Of a stretch of 64,000 nt of DNA, positions 24,639-33,316 are shown piece by piece; the first letter of the stretch is position 1, and each line of letters starts with the position of its first letter. This stretch comes from Nocardia ninae NBRC 108245 (GTDB lineage: Bacteria > Actinomycetota > Actinomycetes > Mycobacteriales > Mycobacteriaceae): assembly GCF_007990755.1 (NCBI RefSeq), contig NZ_BJXA01000039.1, forward strand, positions 1 to 64,000, given 5' to 3'. Both the position numbers and the translations under genes were made by a program. The notes beneath the pieces were generated by a model that saw only the letters and a program-made list of their open reading frames with translations, was not told the DNA's origin and ran no database searches.

Positions 24639-26204
24639 TCACTTCGGGCGGACGGCGGCGAGCAGCTCCGGCCCACCCGTGGCCAGCCGCCGCTCGGCGA
24701 TACCAGCACCGAGCAGGGCCGCCGCGATCCCGAGACCGAGACCGGCAGGGACCGCCAGCCATTCGATCGCTTTCAGATCTGTCGCACGACCGACCAGCAG
24801 GATGGCCACGACCGGCAGCACCGAGAACATCTGCCCGAGGATCATGACGAACTGGATCAGCATCTTCGCGCACCCCGGATTACCCGAACCGGAGAACGGA
24901 TTACCGGTGCGCGGCGGCAACGGATACGGCGCGATGACCGACAGCACCAGCGCCGAGCAGGCCCCGACACCCAGCGCGACCGCATACAGCGAGAGCACCC
25001 ACGGATACATCTCCCACCGGCCGAGCGCCCCAGGCAGAATCAGGCTGAGCGGCAGCGTGGGCACCCCGACCACCAGCAGCAAGGCCAGCAGGCGGCCGCG
25101 CACGTCCGCGCGGGCCGCACCCGGGGTGACCAGGGTTTGCCACAGAGCGGTGCCGTCGTAACCGTAAAGATTGGCGGCGGCCAGCACGGCGAACAAGGCC
25201 GCGGTGACACCCGCGAACGGCACACCACCGGCGCTGCCGCCCTGAATTGCCGGGAATACCGGCATCAGGATGCCGACCACCAGCACCGGCAGCAGCGTGG
25301 CCCGGCGCCTGCTGTCCCGCCACCAGGCACGCAGCTCCTTGACCAGCACTGCGCCGACCGGCCCGCCCTGGCGCACCCGGCCGAGCAGACCGCCGCCGCT
25401 GCTGCCTGCCACCGAGTTCATCGGCGCGGCCAGGCGCCGGGCCAGCAGCGCCGACCACGCTTGCCACAGCCCGAGCGACGCCACGGCCAGCGCGCCCAAC
25501 GCCAGCAGCGCGATCAGCCAATCCCCTTGTGCCGCAGCTTCTACGGCGGCAGGCGCCCAACCGGACGGCGACCAGCGCAGCGCCGTCGCGACACCGGACG
25601 GCACGTCGCGCAGCTCGCTCACGTGCCCCAGCAGCCAGCTCAACGGGTAGTAGGCGAGGCCGACCAGCCCGGCCAGCAGTACGCCGAGATCTTTGCCGCG
25701 CCGCGACCGCATGGCCGCGCCGACCCAGGCCAGCACCACCCGCGACAGCAGCACCACGAACACCAGGTGCAGCAGCACACCGATCAGCGCGACCAGCGTT
25801 GCGGCCCAACCCCATTGCGCCGCAAGCACGATCAACCCGCTGAACGCGATCAGGTTGATCACCGGCGCGGGGCCGGCGAACGCCGCGGCCAGCAGCCCGG
25901 CCGCCAGCCCGCGATGGCTGATCGGCAGCAGCCGCAGATGCTCCGGCTGCACGGTCTCGTCGCTGCTGCCGGTCAGCACCGGACCGCACAGCCAGCCGAG
26001 CGTCCATATCCCGAAAAGCGTTGCCGCGATCGTCGTTCCATGGGCCACGTCGCCGTCGCGCGCCGCGAAACCGATCACCGCCGCCGTGACGACCGCGACG
26101 ACGGCACCGGCCAGGATGCCGGTCACGAAGGTGAAGCCCTGCCAGCCGTTGGTCAGCGACCGCCTGGTGAGCAGCAGCCGCATGCGGATCAGGATGCCAG
26201 CCAC
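24639..26204 (-). CDS. ABC-2 type exporter permease
   Basis: 521 residues from a GTG at 26204, which overlaps the ATPase gene by 16 bp; ATG 26183 (514 residues) is an alternative that leaves a 5 bp gap. About twelve hydrophobic helices occur in two halves separated by a basic cytosolic segment (VKELRAWWRDSRRRATLLPV), the layout of large single-chain ABC-2 permeases. Pairs with the ATPase upstream to form an exporter of unknown substrate. Confidence 0.85.
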   Translation of the reverse strand: MAGILIRMRLLLTRRSLTNGWQGFTFVTGILAGAVVAVVTAAVIGFAARDGDVAHGTTIAATLFGIWTLGWLCGPVLTGSSDETVQPEHLRLLPISHRGLAAGLLAAAFAGPAPVINLIAFSGLIVLAAQWGWAATLVALIGVLLHLVFVVLLSRVVLAWVGAAMRSRRGKDLGVLLAGLVGLAYYPLSWLLGHVSELRDVPSGVATALRWSPSGWAPAAVEAAAQGDWLIALLALGALAVASLGLWQAWSALLARRLAAPMNSVAGSSGGGLLGRVRQGGPVGAVLVKELRAWWRDSRRRATLLPVLVVGILMPVFPAIQGGSAGGVPFAGVTAALFAVLAAANLYGYDGTALWQTLVTPGAARADVRGRLLALLLVVGVPTLPLSLILPGALGRWEMYPWVLSLYAVALGVGACSALVLSVIAPYPLPPRTGNPFSGSGNPGCAKMLIQFVMILGQMFSVLPVVAILLVGRATDLKAIEWLAVPAGLGLGIAAALLGAGIAERRLATGGPELLAAVRPK

Positions 26205-26956
26205 GACAGTCCGTCCTCGCCGCCGACACGGCCACCGACGAGGCGAACGAACGCCTCCTCCAATGTGGTTCCGCCGCGCACCTGCTCCAGCGTGCCCGCC
26301 GCGACCACCCGGCCGCCGGTGATCACCGCGACCTGGTCGCACAGGTTCTCCACCAACGCCATCACATGGCTCGACAGCACCACCGCGCCGCCCGCGGCGA
26401 CGAAGCGCTGCAGAATGGTGCGAATCGTGCTGGCCGACACCGGATCCACCGCTTCGAACGGCTCGTCGAGGACCAGCAGCTTCGGCGCGTGCAGCAGCGC
26501 GGTCGCGAGGCCGATCTTCTTGCGCATGCCCGCGGAGTAGTCGACCACCAAAGTGCCTTCGGCGCCGGTCAATTCGAACACCCCGAGCAGTTCGTCGGCG
26601 CGCTCGGCCACCGTGCGCTCCGGCATGCCGCGCAAAAGCCCGGTGTAGGTGAGCAATTCCCGTCCGGTGAGCCGTTCCGGCAGCGCGAGCCCGTCCGGCA
26701 GCACGCCCGCCAGGGTTTTCGCGCGCACCGGATCGGCCCACACGTCGGCGCCGAAGATCTCGGCGCGGCCGCTGTCGGGCCGCAGCAGTCCGCAGGCCAT
26801 CGACAGTGTCGTCGTCTTGCCCGCCCCGTTGGGGCCGACCAGGCCGAAGAAGGAGCCCGGCGGGACCGCCAGGCTCACGTTGTCGACGACCCATGGACCG
26901 CCGAAGCGTTTACACAGGCCCGTCAGGTGCAGGGCAGGCTGGTGGTCAGGTTGCAT
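26189..26956 (-). CDS. ABC transporter ATP-binding protein
   Basis: 255 residues. Walker A is GPNGAGKTT and Walker B is LLVLDEPFEAVD with catalytic Glu; the signature is weak (VVDYSAGMRKKIGLATAL instead of LSGGQ, reading YSAGM), as in many drug or lipid exporters of the CcmA type. H-loop: VVLSSHVM. The ATG at 26956 has GGGGGAA upstream. Encoded directly before, and overlapping, the ABC-2 permease gene. Energises that exporter. Confidence 0.9.
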   Translation of the reverse strand: MQPDHQPALHLTGLCKRFGGPWVVDNVSLAVPPGSFFGLVGPNGAGKTTTLSMACGLLRPDSGRAEIFGADVWADPVRAKTLAGVLPDGLALPERLTGRELLTYTGLLRGMPERTVAERADELLGVFELTGAEGTLVVDYSAGMRKKIGLATALLHAPKLLVLDEPFEAVDPVSASTIRTILQRFVAAGGAVVLSSHVMALVENLCDQVAVITGGRVVAAGTLEQVRGGTTLEEAFVRLVGGRVGGEDGLSWLAS

Positions 26957-27029
26957 CGTTCCCCCGGAGTCCGCTCGACTTGATGTGCTCCACAGAGTAC
27001 GGACCACCAGCCCGCCCGGTTCGGGCGAA

Positions 27030-28232
27030 TCAGGCCACTACGGCCAATTCCCTTTGTGCGGGCGCATCCCAGTCGATCCGGTAGCGCTGCTCGGGTCCCA
27101 TGGTCTTCTCCGGGTTCATCATCTTGATGAACAGCGGAGCGAGCAGCTGCATCATCTTGCGTCCGACCGGACCGAGGGTCTTGCTGTGATTGGCCTTCGC
27201 CGCACGGGCCGCGACGGCCTCCACCCGGCCGCGGCGCAGCTGCTCATAGGTGGCGAAGGCCGCGGGTACCGGCAGGTCACGCAGACAGCGAGCGATCTGG
27301 ACGGCGCTCTCGATGGCCAGCGAGGCACCCTGGCCGGAGCTGTTGGACGGCGCGTGCACCGCGTCGCCCACCAGCACCATCCGGCCGCGGAACCAGTGCG
27401 GCACCGACGGCATGATGTGCAGTGCGCCGATGACTTCCAGTTGCTCCTCGGTGGTGCGCCTGGCCAGCTCGCCGCCGGGGGTGTCCTCGGCGTAGGTCTC
27501 GCGCAGGATGCCGAGCCAGTGCGATTTCGGGATCGCCCGGGCCGCGGTGAGCGACAGGTACTCCTTGTGCGGCAGGTTCGCGCCCCACATCACCCGGCCG
27601 TCGCCGCCCGGCCCGTACAGGTAGTACGCCTTCTTGCCGAACGCGAAGGTCATGGTGCCCGCCGGGATCTCGCCGTCGTAGTCGACCAGCGCACCGAAGC
27701 CGAGCATGCCGAGGTACTCCGGCCCCGGCGCCTGCGGGTCGATCAAGCCGCGCACCGTGGATCGGATGCCGTCGGCGCCGATCAGCACGTCACCGGTGGC
27801 CGTGCTGCCGTCGGTGAACCGGGCGGTGATGCCCGACTCCGTCTCGGCGACATCGACCAGGCGCTTGTTGTATTCGAAGGGCACGCCGGCGGCGACCGCG
27901 TGATCGTGCAGCGTCTGATGCAGTTCGCCGCGATCGACCAGTTGTAGTGGCGGCAGGCCGGACAGGCCGGGCATGTTCATGTCCTTGTCGTTGACGGACA
28001 GGCCCATCTTCGGCACCGGCACGGCGATGCCGCGCACGGCGTCACCCGCGCCGATGATGTCCAGGGCGGCAATGCCATTGGGTGCGAGCGCGAGCCCGCT
28101 GCCGATGTTGTCGGACGATCCGGGATAGGCCTCGTAGACGCGGGCGTCGATGCCCGCCTTCAACAGGGCGGTCGCGGCGACCGGTCCGGCGATGCCGCCG
28201 CCGATCACCAGTGCGGTTCGAGTTTCAGACAT
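27030..28232 (-). CDS. FAD-dependent aromatic monooxygenase
   Basis: 400 residues. The N-terminal FAD motif is GGGIAGPVAATALLKAG, the mid motif DVLIGADGIRSTVRG, and the second FAD motif VLVGDAVHAPSNSSGQGASL, the classic class A flavoprotein hydroxylase set. The C-terminal part is long and basic. Lies downstream of a PadR regulator and an MFS pump on the same strand, so it may be part of a detoxification unit in which a toxic compound is hydroxylated and exported. The substrate is unknown. Confidence 0.87.
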   Translation of the reverse strand: MSETRTALVIGGGIAGPVAATALLKAGIDARVYEAYPGSSDNIGSGLALAPNGIAALDIIGAGDAVRGIAVPVPKMGLSVNDKDMNMPGLSGLPPLQLVDRGELHQTLHDHAVAAGVPFEYNKRLVDVAETESGITARFTDGSTATGDVLIGADGIRSTVRGLIDPQAPGPEYLGMLGFGALVDYDGEIPAGTMTFAFGKKAYYLYGPGGDGRVMWGANLPHKEYLSLTAARAIPKSHWLGILRETYAEDTPGGELARRTTEEQLEVIGALHIMPSVPHWFRGRMVLVGDAVHAPSNSSGQGASLAIESAVQIARCLRDLPVPAAFATYEQLRRGRVEAVAARAAKANHSKTLGPVGRKMMQLLAPLFIKMMNPEKTMGPEQRYRIDWDAPAQRELAVVA

Positions 28233-28415
28233 GGTTGTCTCCAGGTTCGGGTACTGCGGATTTTTCGAATCCCCGAACCGGCCCGTGCGCAACGCACCCA
28301 GTTATCCTGTGGTTGCCAGCCTTGTAGCCGGGTGCGCGTACGCGGGCGCGGTTCGAGACTGTTCAATCGGGCTCGGCGGCGGTGTTGCCGCACCCCGCCG
28401 GGCCTGGTCTCGTGA

Positions 28416-29075
28416 TCAGGACGATTCCTGTTCGGTCATCCCCCTCTCTACGGACGCGATGACTTCCGCCACCGGGATGTCCTCGGCGTGCACCTGCCGC
28501 CACCAGTCCACCTCGGGGAACGTGCCGTCGACGAGTTCGTCGCGCAGCGAACGGGCCCAGGCGGCTTCGGCTTTCAGCATGGCGAGCCCGTATTCGGATT
28601 CGATGATGAACAGGCGAGGCAGTTTGCCGGCCAGAGCTTGGTCGAGTTCCTGGCGCCCCGAGCCGATGAGCCGGCCGAGCGCCTCGATGCGTCGGCCGAG
28701 CAACTCGACGACCTCGTCGGGAGGCAGCACCGCGAGCACGGAAAGCCCCGCGACGAACCGGTTCTGTTCCGGTTCCGGCTCGGCGAGCAATTCCCGTGTC
28801 CAGTCGGTGAGTTCGGCGCGCCCCGCGTCGGTGATCCGGTAGATCACCCGCTCCGGCCGGGCACCGTCACGCTCGCTGCCGACGATCTCCAGGAAACCGA
28901 CCTTCGCCAGGTTCTGCACGACGGTGTAGAGCGAACCCCACTTGATGTCCATGTCCTGGTCTTTGCCGCGGTCGCGCAGCGTCTGGGCGATCTCGTAGCG
29001 GTGCTTGGGCCGATCGATCATCACGGAGAGCACCGCCAGCGCGAGCAGGTTGTTCACCTTGCGCTTCTTGGCCAT
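28416..29075 (-). CDS. PadR-family transcriptional regulator
   Basis: 219 residues. The N-terminal winged helix (about 8-85) has the PadR pattern HRYEIAQTLRDRG, then KWGSLYTVVQNLAKVGFLEI. The C-terminal part (about 95-215) is helical and acidic, as in the long PadR group that dimerises through it. A palindromic candidate operator lies 25 bp upstream of the ATG. It sits between an MFS efflux gene and a monooxygenase gene, all on the minus strand. PadR proteins usually repress efflux or phenolic detoxification genes. Confidence 0.9.
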   Translation of the reverse strand: MAKKRKVNNLLALAVLSVMIDRPKHRYEIAQTLRDRGKDQDMDIKWGSLYTVVQNLAKVGFLEIVGSERDGARPERVIYRITDAGRAELTDWTRELLAEPEPEQNRFVAGLSVLAVLPPDEVVELLGRRIEALGRLIGSGRQELDQALAGKLPRLFIIESEYGLAMLKAEAAWARSLRDELVDGTFPEVDWWRQVHAEDIPVAEVIASVERGMTEQESS

Positions 29076-29085
29076 CGCACCTCCT

Positions 29086-29116
29086 TACTCGTCTACGAAT
29101 ATACGTGCACGAGTAT
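29086..29116. promoter_or_regulatory. Candidate PadR operator
   Basis: Two overlapping symmetries: TACTCGT (29086-29092) with ACGAGTA (29109-29115), and ATAC-N8-GTAT at 29101-29116. The second has the 4-8-4 form seen in PadR boxes. It lies directly upstream of the PadR gene, so autoregulation is likely. Confidence 0.55.
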
Positions 29117-29158
29117 TTGCGATGCAAGGTGGTAGCGCGTTCGAAAATGGGGCTTGTT

Positions 29159-31192
29159 TCAGGCGCGGGCGGGCTCGTGCTCGCCGGTCTCTTCCTCGAG
29201 CAGCTTGGCGGCGACGTTGTCCAGGGCCTGGTCGAACAGCGCGCGATCGGCCGGATCGTCGTTGTTCCAGTCGTCGAGCGTGCTGTCGAGCCACCGGCGC
29301 CACGCGGCCTTCACCCGGTCCAGCTCGGCCTGGCCCTGGTCGGTGAGCCGCAGTTCCCGGCCGTCATCGATGAGATATCCCTTGGCGGCTACCCGCCGAT
29401 AGATCGGCTCGAGCACGTCGTCGGGCAGCTTGTGCGCCCGCGCGACCGAGTCGATCGTGGCCCCGCCCTTGACGCGGTCGCGCAGGTAGACCTGGCCGAG
29501 CGCCCATGCCTCGCCGCGGCTCAGCGTGCTGCCCGCGTCGGCGAGGATGCGCGGCCCGATCGGTCCCTCGGCGTGCGATTTGCGCAGGGTTCCCGCGATG
29601 GCCCGCTCCAGCTGCACCATCCGGTCCGCAGAGTCGGGCACCGAGAATCCGCCGCCGACATCGCCCGCGCCGGTGCGTGCACTGTCGCGCAGCGGCACTT
29701 CCTTCAGGAACCAGGCGACCACGAAGCCGACCAACGCCACCGGAACCACCCAGACGAAGACGTGGTCGATGGTCTTCGCGTAGGCGTCGATGATGGGCGC
29801 CGCCACGTCGTCGGGCACCGCCTGCAGCGCCTGCGGATTCGCCGCGACCTCCGGCGGCACCACCTTCGCCTGCGCCAGCCCCTCGCGCAGGTTCGGGCCG
29901 ATCTCGTTGCTGTACAGGGTGCCGAAAATCGCGGTGCCGAAGGTACTTCCGAGGGTGCGGAAGAAGGTGACGCCAGAGGTCGCGGTGCCGAGCTGCGCGT
30001 AGGGCACGGTGTTCTGCACGACGATGGTGAGCACCTGCATGGTGAGGCCGATGCCCAAACCGAGCACCATCATGTACAACGATTCTTCCCAGAAGCCGGT
30101 GTCGCGGCCCATGGTCGACATGAGGTACAAGCCCAGTGCCATCACCAGCGTGCCGACGATCGGGAAGTACCGGTAGTGGCCGGTCTTGCCGACCACCTGG
30201 CCGGACAGGATCGAGGTGACCAGCAGACCCACCACCAGCGGTAGCGAGCGCACACCGGACATGGTTGCCGAAACCCCGTCCACGTACTGCAGATACGCGG
30301 GCAGATAGGTGATCGAGCCGAGCATCGCGAAGCCGCAGATGAAGCTCAGGATCGAGCACACCGTGAACACCCGGCTGCGGAACAGCCCCATCGGCAGCAT
30401 GGGTTCCTTGGCCCGCAGTTCGATCACCACGAACGCCGCGAACAGCACCACCGAGGCCGCGAACAGCCCGAGGATCATCGATGAGCCCCACGGGTACTCC
30501 TGCCCACCCCATTCGAGCCCGAGGATGAGCGTCGAAACCGCCACGGCGACAAGCCCGATGCCCGCGTAGTCGATGATCGGCTTGATGACCGCGCGCACCC
30601 GGGGAATGGTGCGGGCCGACATCACGATCATGAGGATCGCGATCGGCACGTTGACGTAGAAGCACCAGCGCCAGCTCGCGTGGTCGGTGAACAGGCCGCC
30701 GAGCGTCGGCCCGATCACCGTGGTGACACCGAAAACCGCACCAAGCGCACCTTGATACTTGCCGCGCTGGCGCAGCGGGATGGTGTCGGCGATGAGCGCC
30801 ATTGCCGTGACCATCAGGCCACCGCCGCCGAAGCCCTGGATGCCGCGGGCGATGATCAGCATCATCATCCCGTTCGCCAGGCCGGCGATCATCGAACCGA
30901 TGATGAAGATCAACGCGCTGACCTGGAAGATCAGCTTGCGGCCGAACAGATCGCCTAGCTTGCCCGCCAGCGCGGTCGCCACCGCCTCGGCGAGCAGGTA
31001 GGCCGTGACCACCCAGGCCATGTGCCCCGCCTCGCCGAGGTCGGCGACGATCGTCGGCAGCGCGGTGGACACGATGGTCTGATCGAGCGCGGCCAGCAGC
31101 ATGCCCAGCACAATCGTGGCGAACACAATGTTGGTCTTCGCCCGGCTCATCGGCTCGGGGGCTTTCTCGGCGACAGCGACTGCACCGGTCAT
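29159..31192 (-). CDS. DHA2-family MFS drug efflux pump with C-terminal winged-helix-like domain
   Basis: 677 residues. Residues about 20-525 are the 14-helix EmrB/QacA transporter: motif LDQTIVSTALPTI in helix 1, GKLGDLFGRK (motif A) and GVTTVIGPTLGGLF (antiporter motif C). After helix 14 comes a cytosolic extension of about 150 residues. Within it, about 585-650 (IDSVARAHKLPDDVLEPIYR, VAAKGYLIDDGRELRLTDQG) resembles a MarR-type winged helix. Most DHA2 pumps end near 520 residues. The tail could sense substrate or bind DNA. Upstream of the PadR gene on the same strand. Confidence 0.85.
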   Translation of the reverse strand: MTGAVAVAEKAPEPMSRAKTNIVFATIVLGMLLAALDQTIVSTALPTIVADLGEAGHMAWVVTAYLLAEAVATALAGKLGDLFGRKLIFQVSALIFIIGSMIAGLANGMMMLIIARGIQGFGGGGLMVTAMALIADTIPLRQRGKYQGALGAVFGVTTVIGPTLGGLFTDHASWRWCFYVNVPIAILMIVMSARTIPRVRAVIKPIIDYAGIGLVAVAVSTLILGLEWGGQEYPWGSSMILGLFAASVVLFAAFVVIELRAKEPMLPMGLFRSRVFTVCSILSFICGFAMLGSITYLPAYLQYVDGVSATMSGVRSLPLVVGLLVTSILSGQVVGKTGHYRYFPIVGTLVMALGLYLMSTMGRDTGFWEESLYMMVLGLGIGLTMQVLTIVVQNTVPYAQLGTATSGVTFFRTLGSTFGTAIFGTLYSNEIGPNLREGLAQAKVVPPEVAANPQALQAVPDDVAAPIIDAYAKTIDHVFVWVVPVALVGFVVAWFLKEVPLRDSARTGAGDVGGGFSVPDSADRMVQLERAIAGTLRKSHAEGPIGPRILADAGSTLSRGEAWALGQVYLRDRVKGGATIDSVARAHKLPDDVLEPIYRRVAAKGYLIDDGRELRLTDQGQAELDRVKAAWRRWLDSTLDDWNNDDPADRALFDQALDNVAAKLLEEETGEHEPARA

Positions 31193-31270
31193 CGACTCAG
31201 TATGGTCTTGATCCGCCGTCCTGTCCGTCCAGCGACACGGCAGCGACTCGAGCAGCGGCGGCGGCCGGGC

Positions 31271-32224
31271 TCAGCCGAGCAGGCCTTCGAGCACCTTGGC
31301 ACGAGCCGGTTGCCGCAGCTTGGCCATGCCTTTGGCCTCGATCTGGCGGGCGCGTTCGCGCGACACCCCGTAGGTCTTGCCGATCTCGTCGAGCGTCTTC
31401 GGCTCGGCGCCGTGCAGGCCGTAGCGCAGGGCGATCACCTCGGCTTCGCGCTCGGTCAGTGCGGCAAGGACCTGATCGAGCTGGCCGCGCACCGCCGCAG
31501 CCAGGGCCGCGGCGGACGGGTCCGGTGCGGTGTCGGCGATGAGCTGACCCAGCTCGGCGGTGTCGTCCTCGCCGACCGGCGTGTGCAGCGAAATGGGTTC
31601 GCGCGCATGGTCGAGCACCTCGCGCACCTTCTCCGGCGTCATGTCGAGTTCGACGGCCAGCTCGGCCGGGCTCACAGCGCGGCCGAACTGCTGAGTGAGC
31701 GCCCGCTGGGTACGAACCACCCGATTCAGCACCTCGACAACATGAACCGGGATGCGAATGGTGCGGCCCTGATCGGCCAGCGCGCGGCCGATGCCCTGCT
31801 TGATCCACCAGGTGGCGTAGGTGGAGAACTTCAGCCCGCGGTGGTGATCGAACTTCTCCACCGCGCGCATCATGCCGACCGTGCCTTCCTGCACCAGGTC
31901 CAGCAGCGACATGCCGACGGGGGTCGGGTAGCGCTTGGCGATCGAGACGACCAGCCGCAGGTTGGCCTCGACCATGTGGTCCTTGGCGCGCTGACCGTCG
32001 GCGACGCGGCGGCGCAGTGCACGGCGCTCCGCGGGGTCGAGCTCGGCCTCGTCGGCGAGTCGTTGGCCGGCCAGCACCCCCGCCTCGATGCGCTGGGCGA
32101 GCTCGACCTCTTCGGTCGCGGTGAGCAGGGGGGTGCGCGCGATGAGCCGCAGGTAGTCGTTGACCGGGTCTTCGCTGACGGTGCCGGACACGCGAGTCGG
32201 GCGGGCGGTGCAGAGCTTGGTCAC
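31271..32224 (-). CDS. Group 2 sigma-70 factor (SigB/Hrd-like)
   Basis: 317 residues from GTG 32224, preceded by GAAGGA. Region 1.2: VNDYLRLIARTPLLTATEEV. Region 2: ANLRLVVSIAKRYPTPVGMS, then DLVQEGTVGMMRAVEKFD and KFSTYATWWIKQGIGRALAD. Region 4: TLDEIGKTYGVSRERARQIE. All conserved regions except 1.1 are present, so this is a non-essential primary-like sigma factor for stress or stationary phase. It differs enough from mycobacterial SigB (as remembered) that I give no symbol. It follows a small basic ORF by 80 bp. Confidence 0.88.
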   Translation of the reverse strand: MTKLCTARPTRVSGTVSEDPVNDYLRLIARTPLLTATEEVELAQRIEAGVLAGQRLADEAELDPAERRALRRRVADGQRAKDHMVEANLRLVVSIAKRYPTPVGMSLLDLVQEGTVGMMRAVEKFDHHRGLKFSTYATWWIKQGIGRALADQGRTIRIPVHVVEVLNRVVRTQRALTQQFGRAVSPAELAVELDMTPEKVREVLDHAREPISLHTPVGEDDTAELGQLIADTAPDPSAAALAAAVRGQLDQVLAALTEREAEVIALRYGLHGAEPKTLDEIGKTYGVSRERARQIEAKGMAKLRQPARAKVLEGLLG

Positions 32225-32304
32225 GGGTGAGTCCTTCCGAAGGGAGCGAACCGGTCGTCGGCGCGGGGCTGCGCCGACGACCGGCAGGGAAAGTGCTCGG
32301 CTGG

Positions 32305-32508
32305 TCAGCCGCGACCGGGGATGCGCAGCGGGCGCTGCGGGGCTGCCCGGAAGGCGGTCCGGTTGGGCGAGAGGACCTTGCGGTCGAGTCGCTGCGTGCC
32401 GGGGAAAGCGTTGGCGCGCGGCTTCTTTCGCTTGGTCGCGGCTTCGGTCGGCGCGAAGCGCTCGAGCACGGCGTCGATGGTGGTCTGTGCGGTGGTCTTG
32501 TCGGCCAT
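32305..32508 (-). CDS. Small basic protein upstream of the sigma factor
   Basis: 67 residues from ATG 32508, with AAAGGGA upstream. The sequence is basic and has no recognised domain: a short N-terminal helix (KTTAQTTIDAVLERFAP), then KRKKPRANAFPG and an Arg-rich tail. On the same strand as the group 2 sigma factor and 80 bp before it, so probably cotranscribed. No similarity comes to mind. It could be a regulator of, or a leader peptide for, the sigma factor, but may not be expressed. Confidence 0.45.
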   Translation of the reverse strand: MADKTTAQTTIDAVLERFAPTEAATKRKKPRANAFPGTQRLDRKVLSPNRTAFRAAPQRPLRIPGRG

Positions 32509-32636
32509 GGTGGCTGGTCCCTTTCGGTCGGTGGTGGAGCTGGTGCGGGCCGGGGTTGCTTCGACAAGTCCGTGGTTCATCGAGGTGCTGCTCCTTCGTT
32601 CTGGCTACGAGCACAAACTTAGAACAGACCTAAAAA

Positions 32637-32649
32637 TATGTCAAGCATA
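32637..32649. promoter_or_regulatory. AT-rich divergent promoter with short inverted repeat
   Basis: TATG, TCAAG, CATA in an AT-rich patch (32610-32670) between the small protein/sigma factor unit and a TetR gene. Weaker symmetry extends outward (CCTAAAAATATG against CATAAATTTTGG). A candidate TetR autoregulatory site 32 bp before the TetR start. Confidence 0.4.
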
Positions 32650-32680
32650 AATTTTGGTCGGTATCAGCTATGGTGGTGCC

Positions 32681-33316
32681 ATGAGCACCGAGACGTTGGG
32701 CCTCCGGGACCGAAAAAAGCTGCAGACCAGGGAGAACATCTCCCATCACGCGACCATGCTGTTCCTCGAGCACGGGTTCGACAAGGTGACGATTGCCGAC
32801 GTCGCGGCCGCCGCACAGGTCGCCAAGATGACCGTGACCAACTACTTCCCGCGCAAAGAGGACCTGGCCCTCGACTTGGCGGATGTGTTCGTCGACCAGC
32901 TCGCGCGCACCGTTCGCGAGCGCCAACCCGGCGAGTCCGCGTTAGCGGCGCTGCGCGGCGCCTACCTGACGGCCGCGGCCGAACAGGATCCGGTGGCCGG
33001 CTTCTCCGGGCCGGAGTTCGCCAAGATGATCGACGACAGTCCCGCGCTGACGGCGCGGCTGCGCGAATTCCACGACGAACGCGAGCGAGCCCTCGCCGCG
33101 ACGCTCGCCGCCGAAACCGATACGGCGGCAACGGATATCACGCCGCGGGTGGCGGCGGCTCAACTGGGCGGGGTGCACCGGGTGCTGTTCGACGAGACCA
33201 TGCGCCGCACGCTCGACGGCCAGTCGAACGACGAAATCGCCGCGGCCCTCACCGATTACATCACCATCGCGTTCGACGCGCTGGCACCGTCACTGGCCGC
33301 TTACGCCGTGCGCTGA
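32681..33316 (+). CDS. TetR-family regulator
   Basis: 211 residues. Helix-turn-helix at about 20-60: FDKVTIADVAAAAQVAKMTV, followed by TNYFPRKEDL. The rest is a helical ligand-binding domain. The ATG at 32681 is chosen. Divergent from the small protein and sigma factor unit, sharing an AT-rich promoter, so it may regulate that unit. The end overlaps the next, convergent TetR gene by 16 bp. Confidence 0.9.
   Translation: MSTETLGLRDRKKLQTRENISHHATMLFLEHGFDKVTIADVAAAAQVAKMTVTNYFPRKEDLALDLADVFVDQLARTVRERQPGESALAALRGAYLTAAAEQDPVAGFSGPEFAKMIDDSPALTARLREFHDERERALAATLAAETDTAATDITPRVAAAQLGGVHRVLFDETMRRTLDGQSNDEIAAALTDYITIAFDALAPSLAAYAVR

Noticed and set aside
24471-26540. 689-codon open frame on the plus strand opposite the ABC exporter
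   Set aside because: Full-length antisense to the exporter genes, rich in Arg, Gln, His and Pro, no family sequence; a GC-bias shadow.
18490-31192. Mobile island carrying the regulator-effector genes
   Set aside because: No transposase, integrase, direct repeat or tRNA border; coding composition appears similar to the surroundings.
31022-32230. 402-codon plus-strand frame opposite the sigma factor and the MFS start
   Set aside because: Antisense to two well-supported genes, composition of a shadow frame, no motif.
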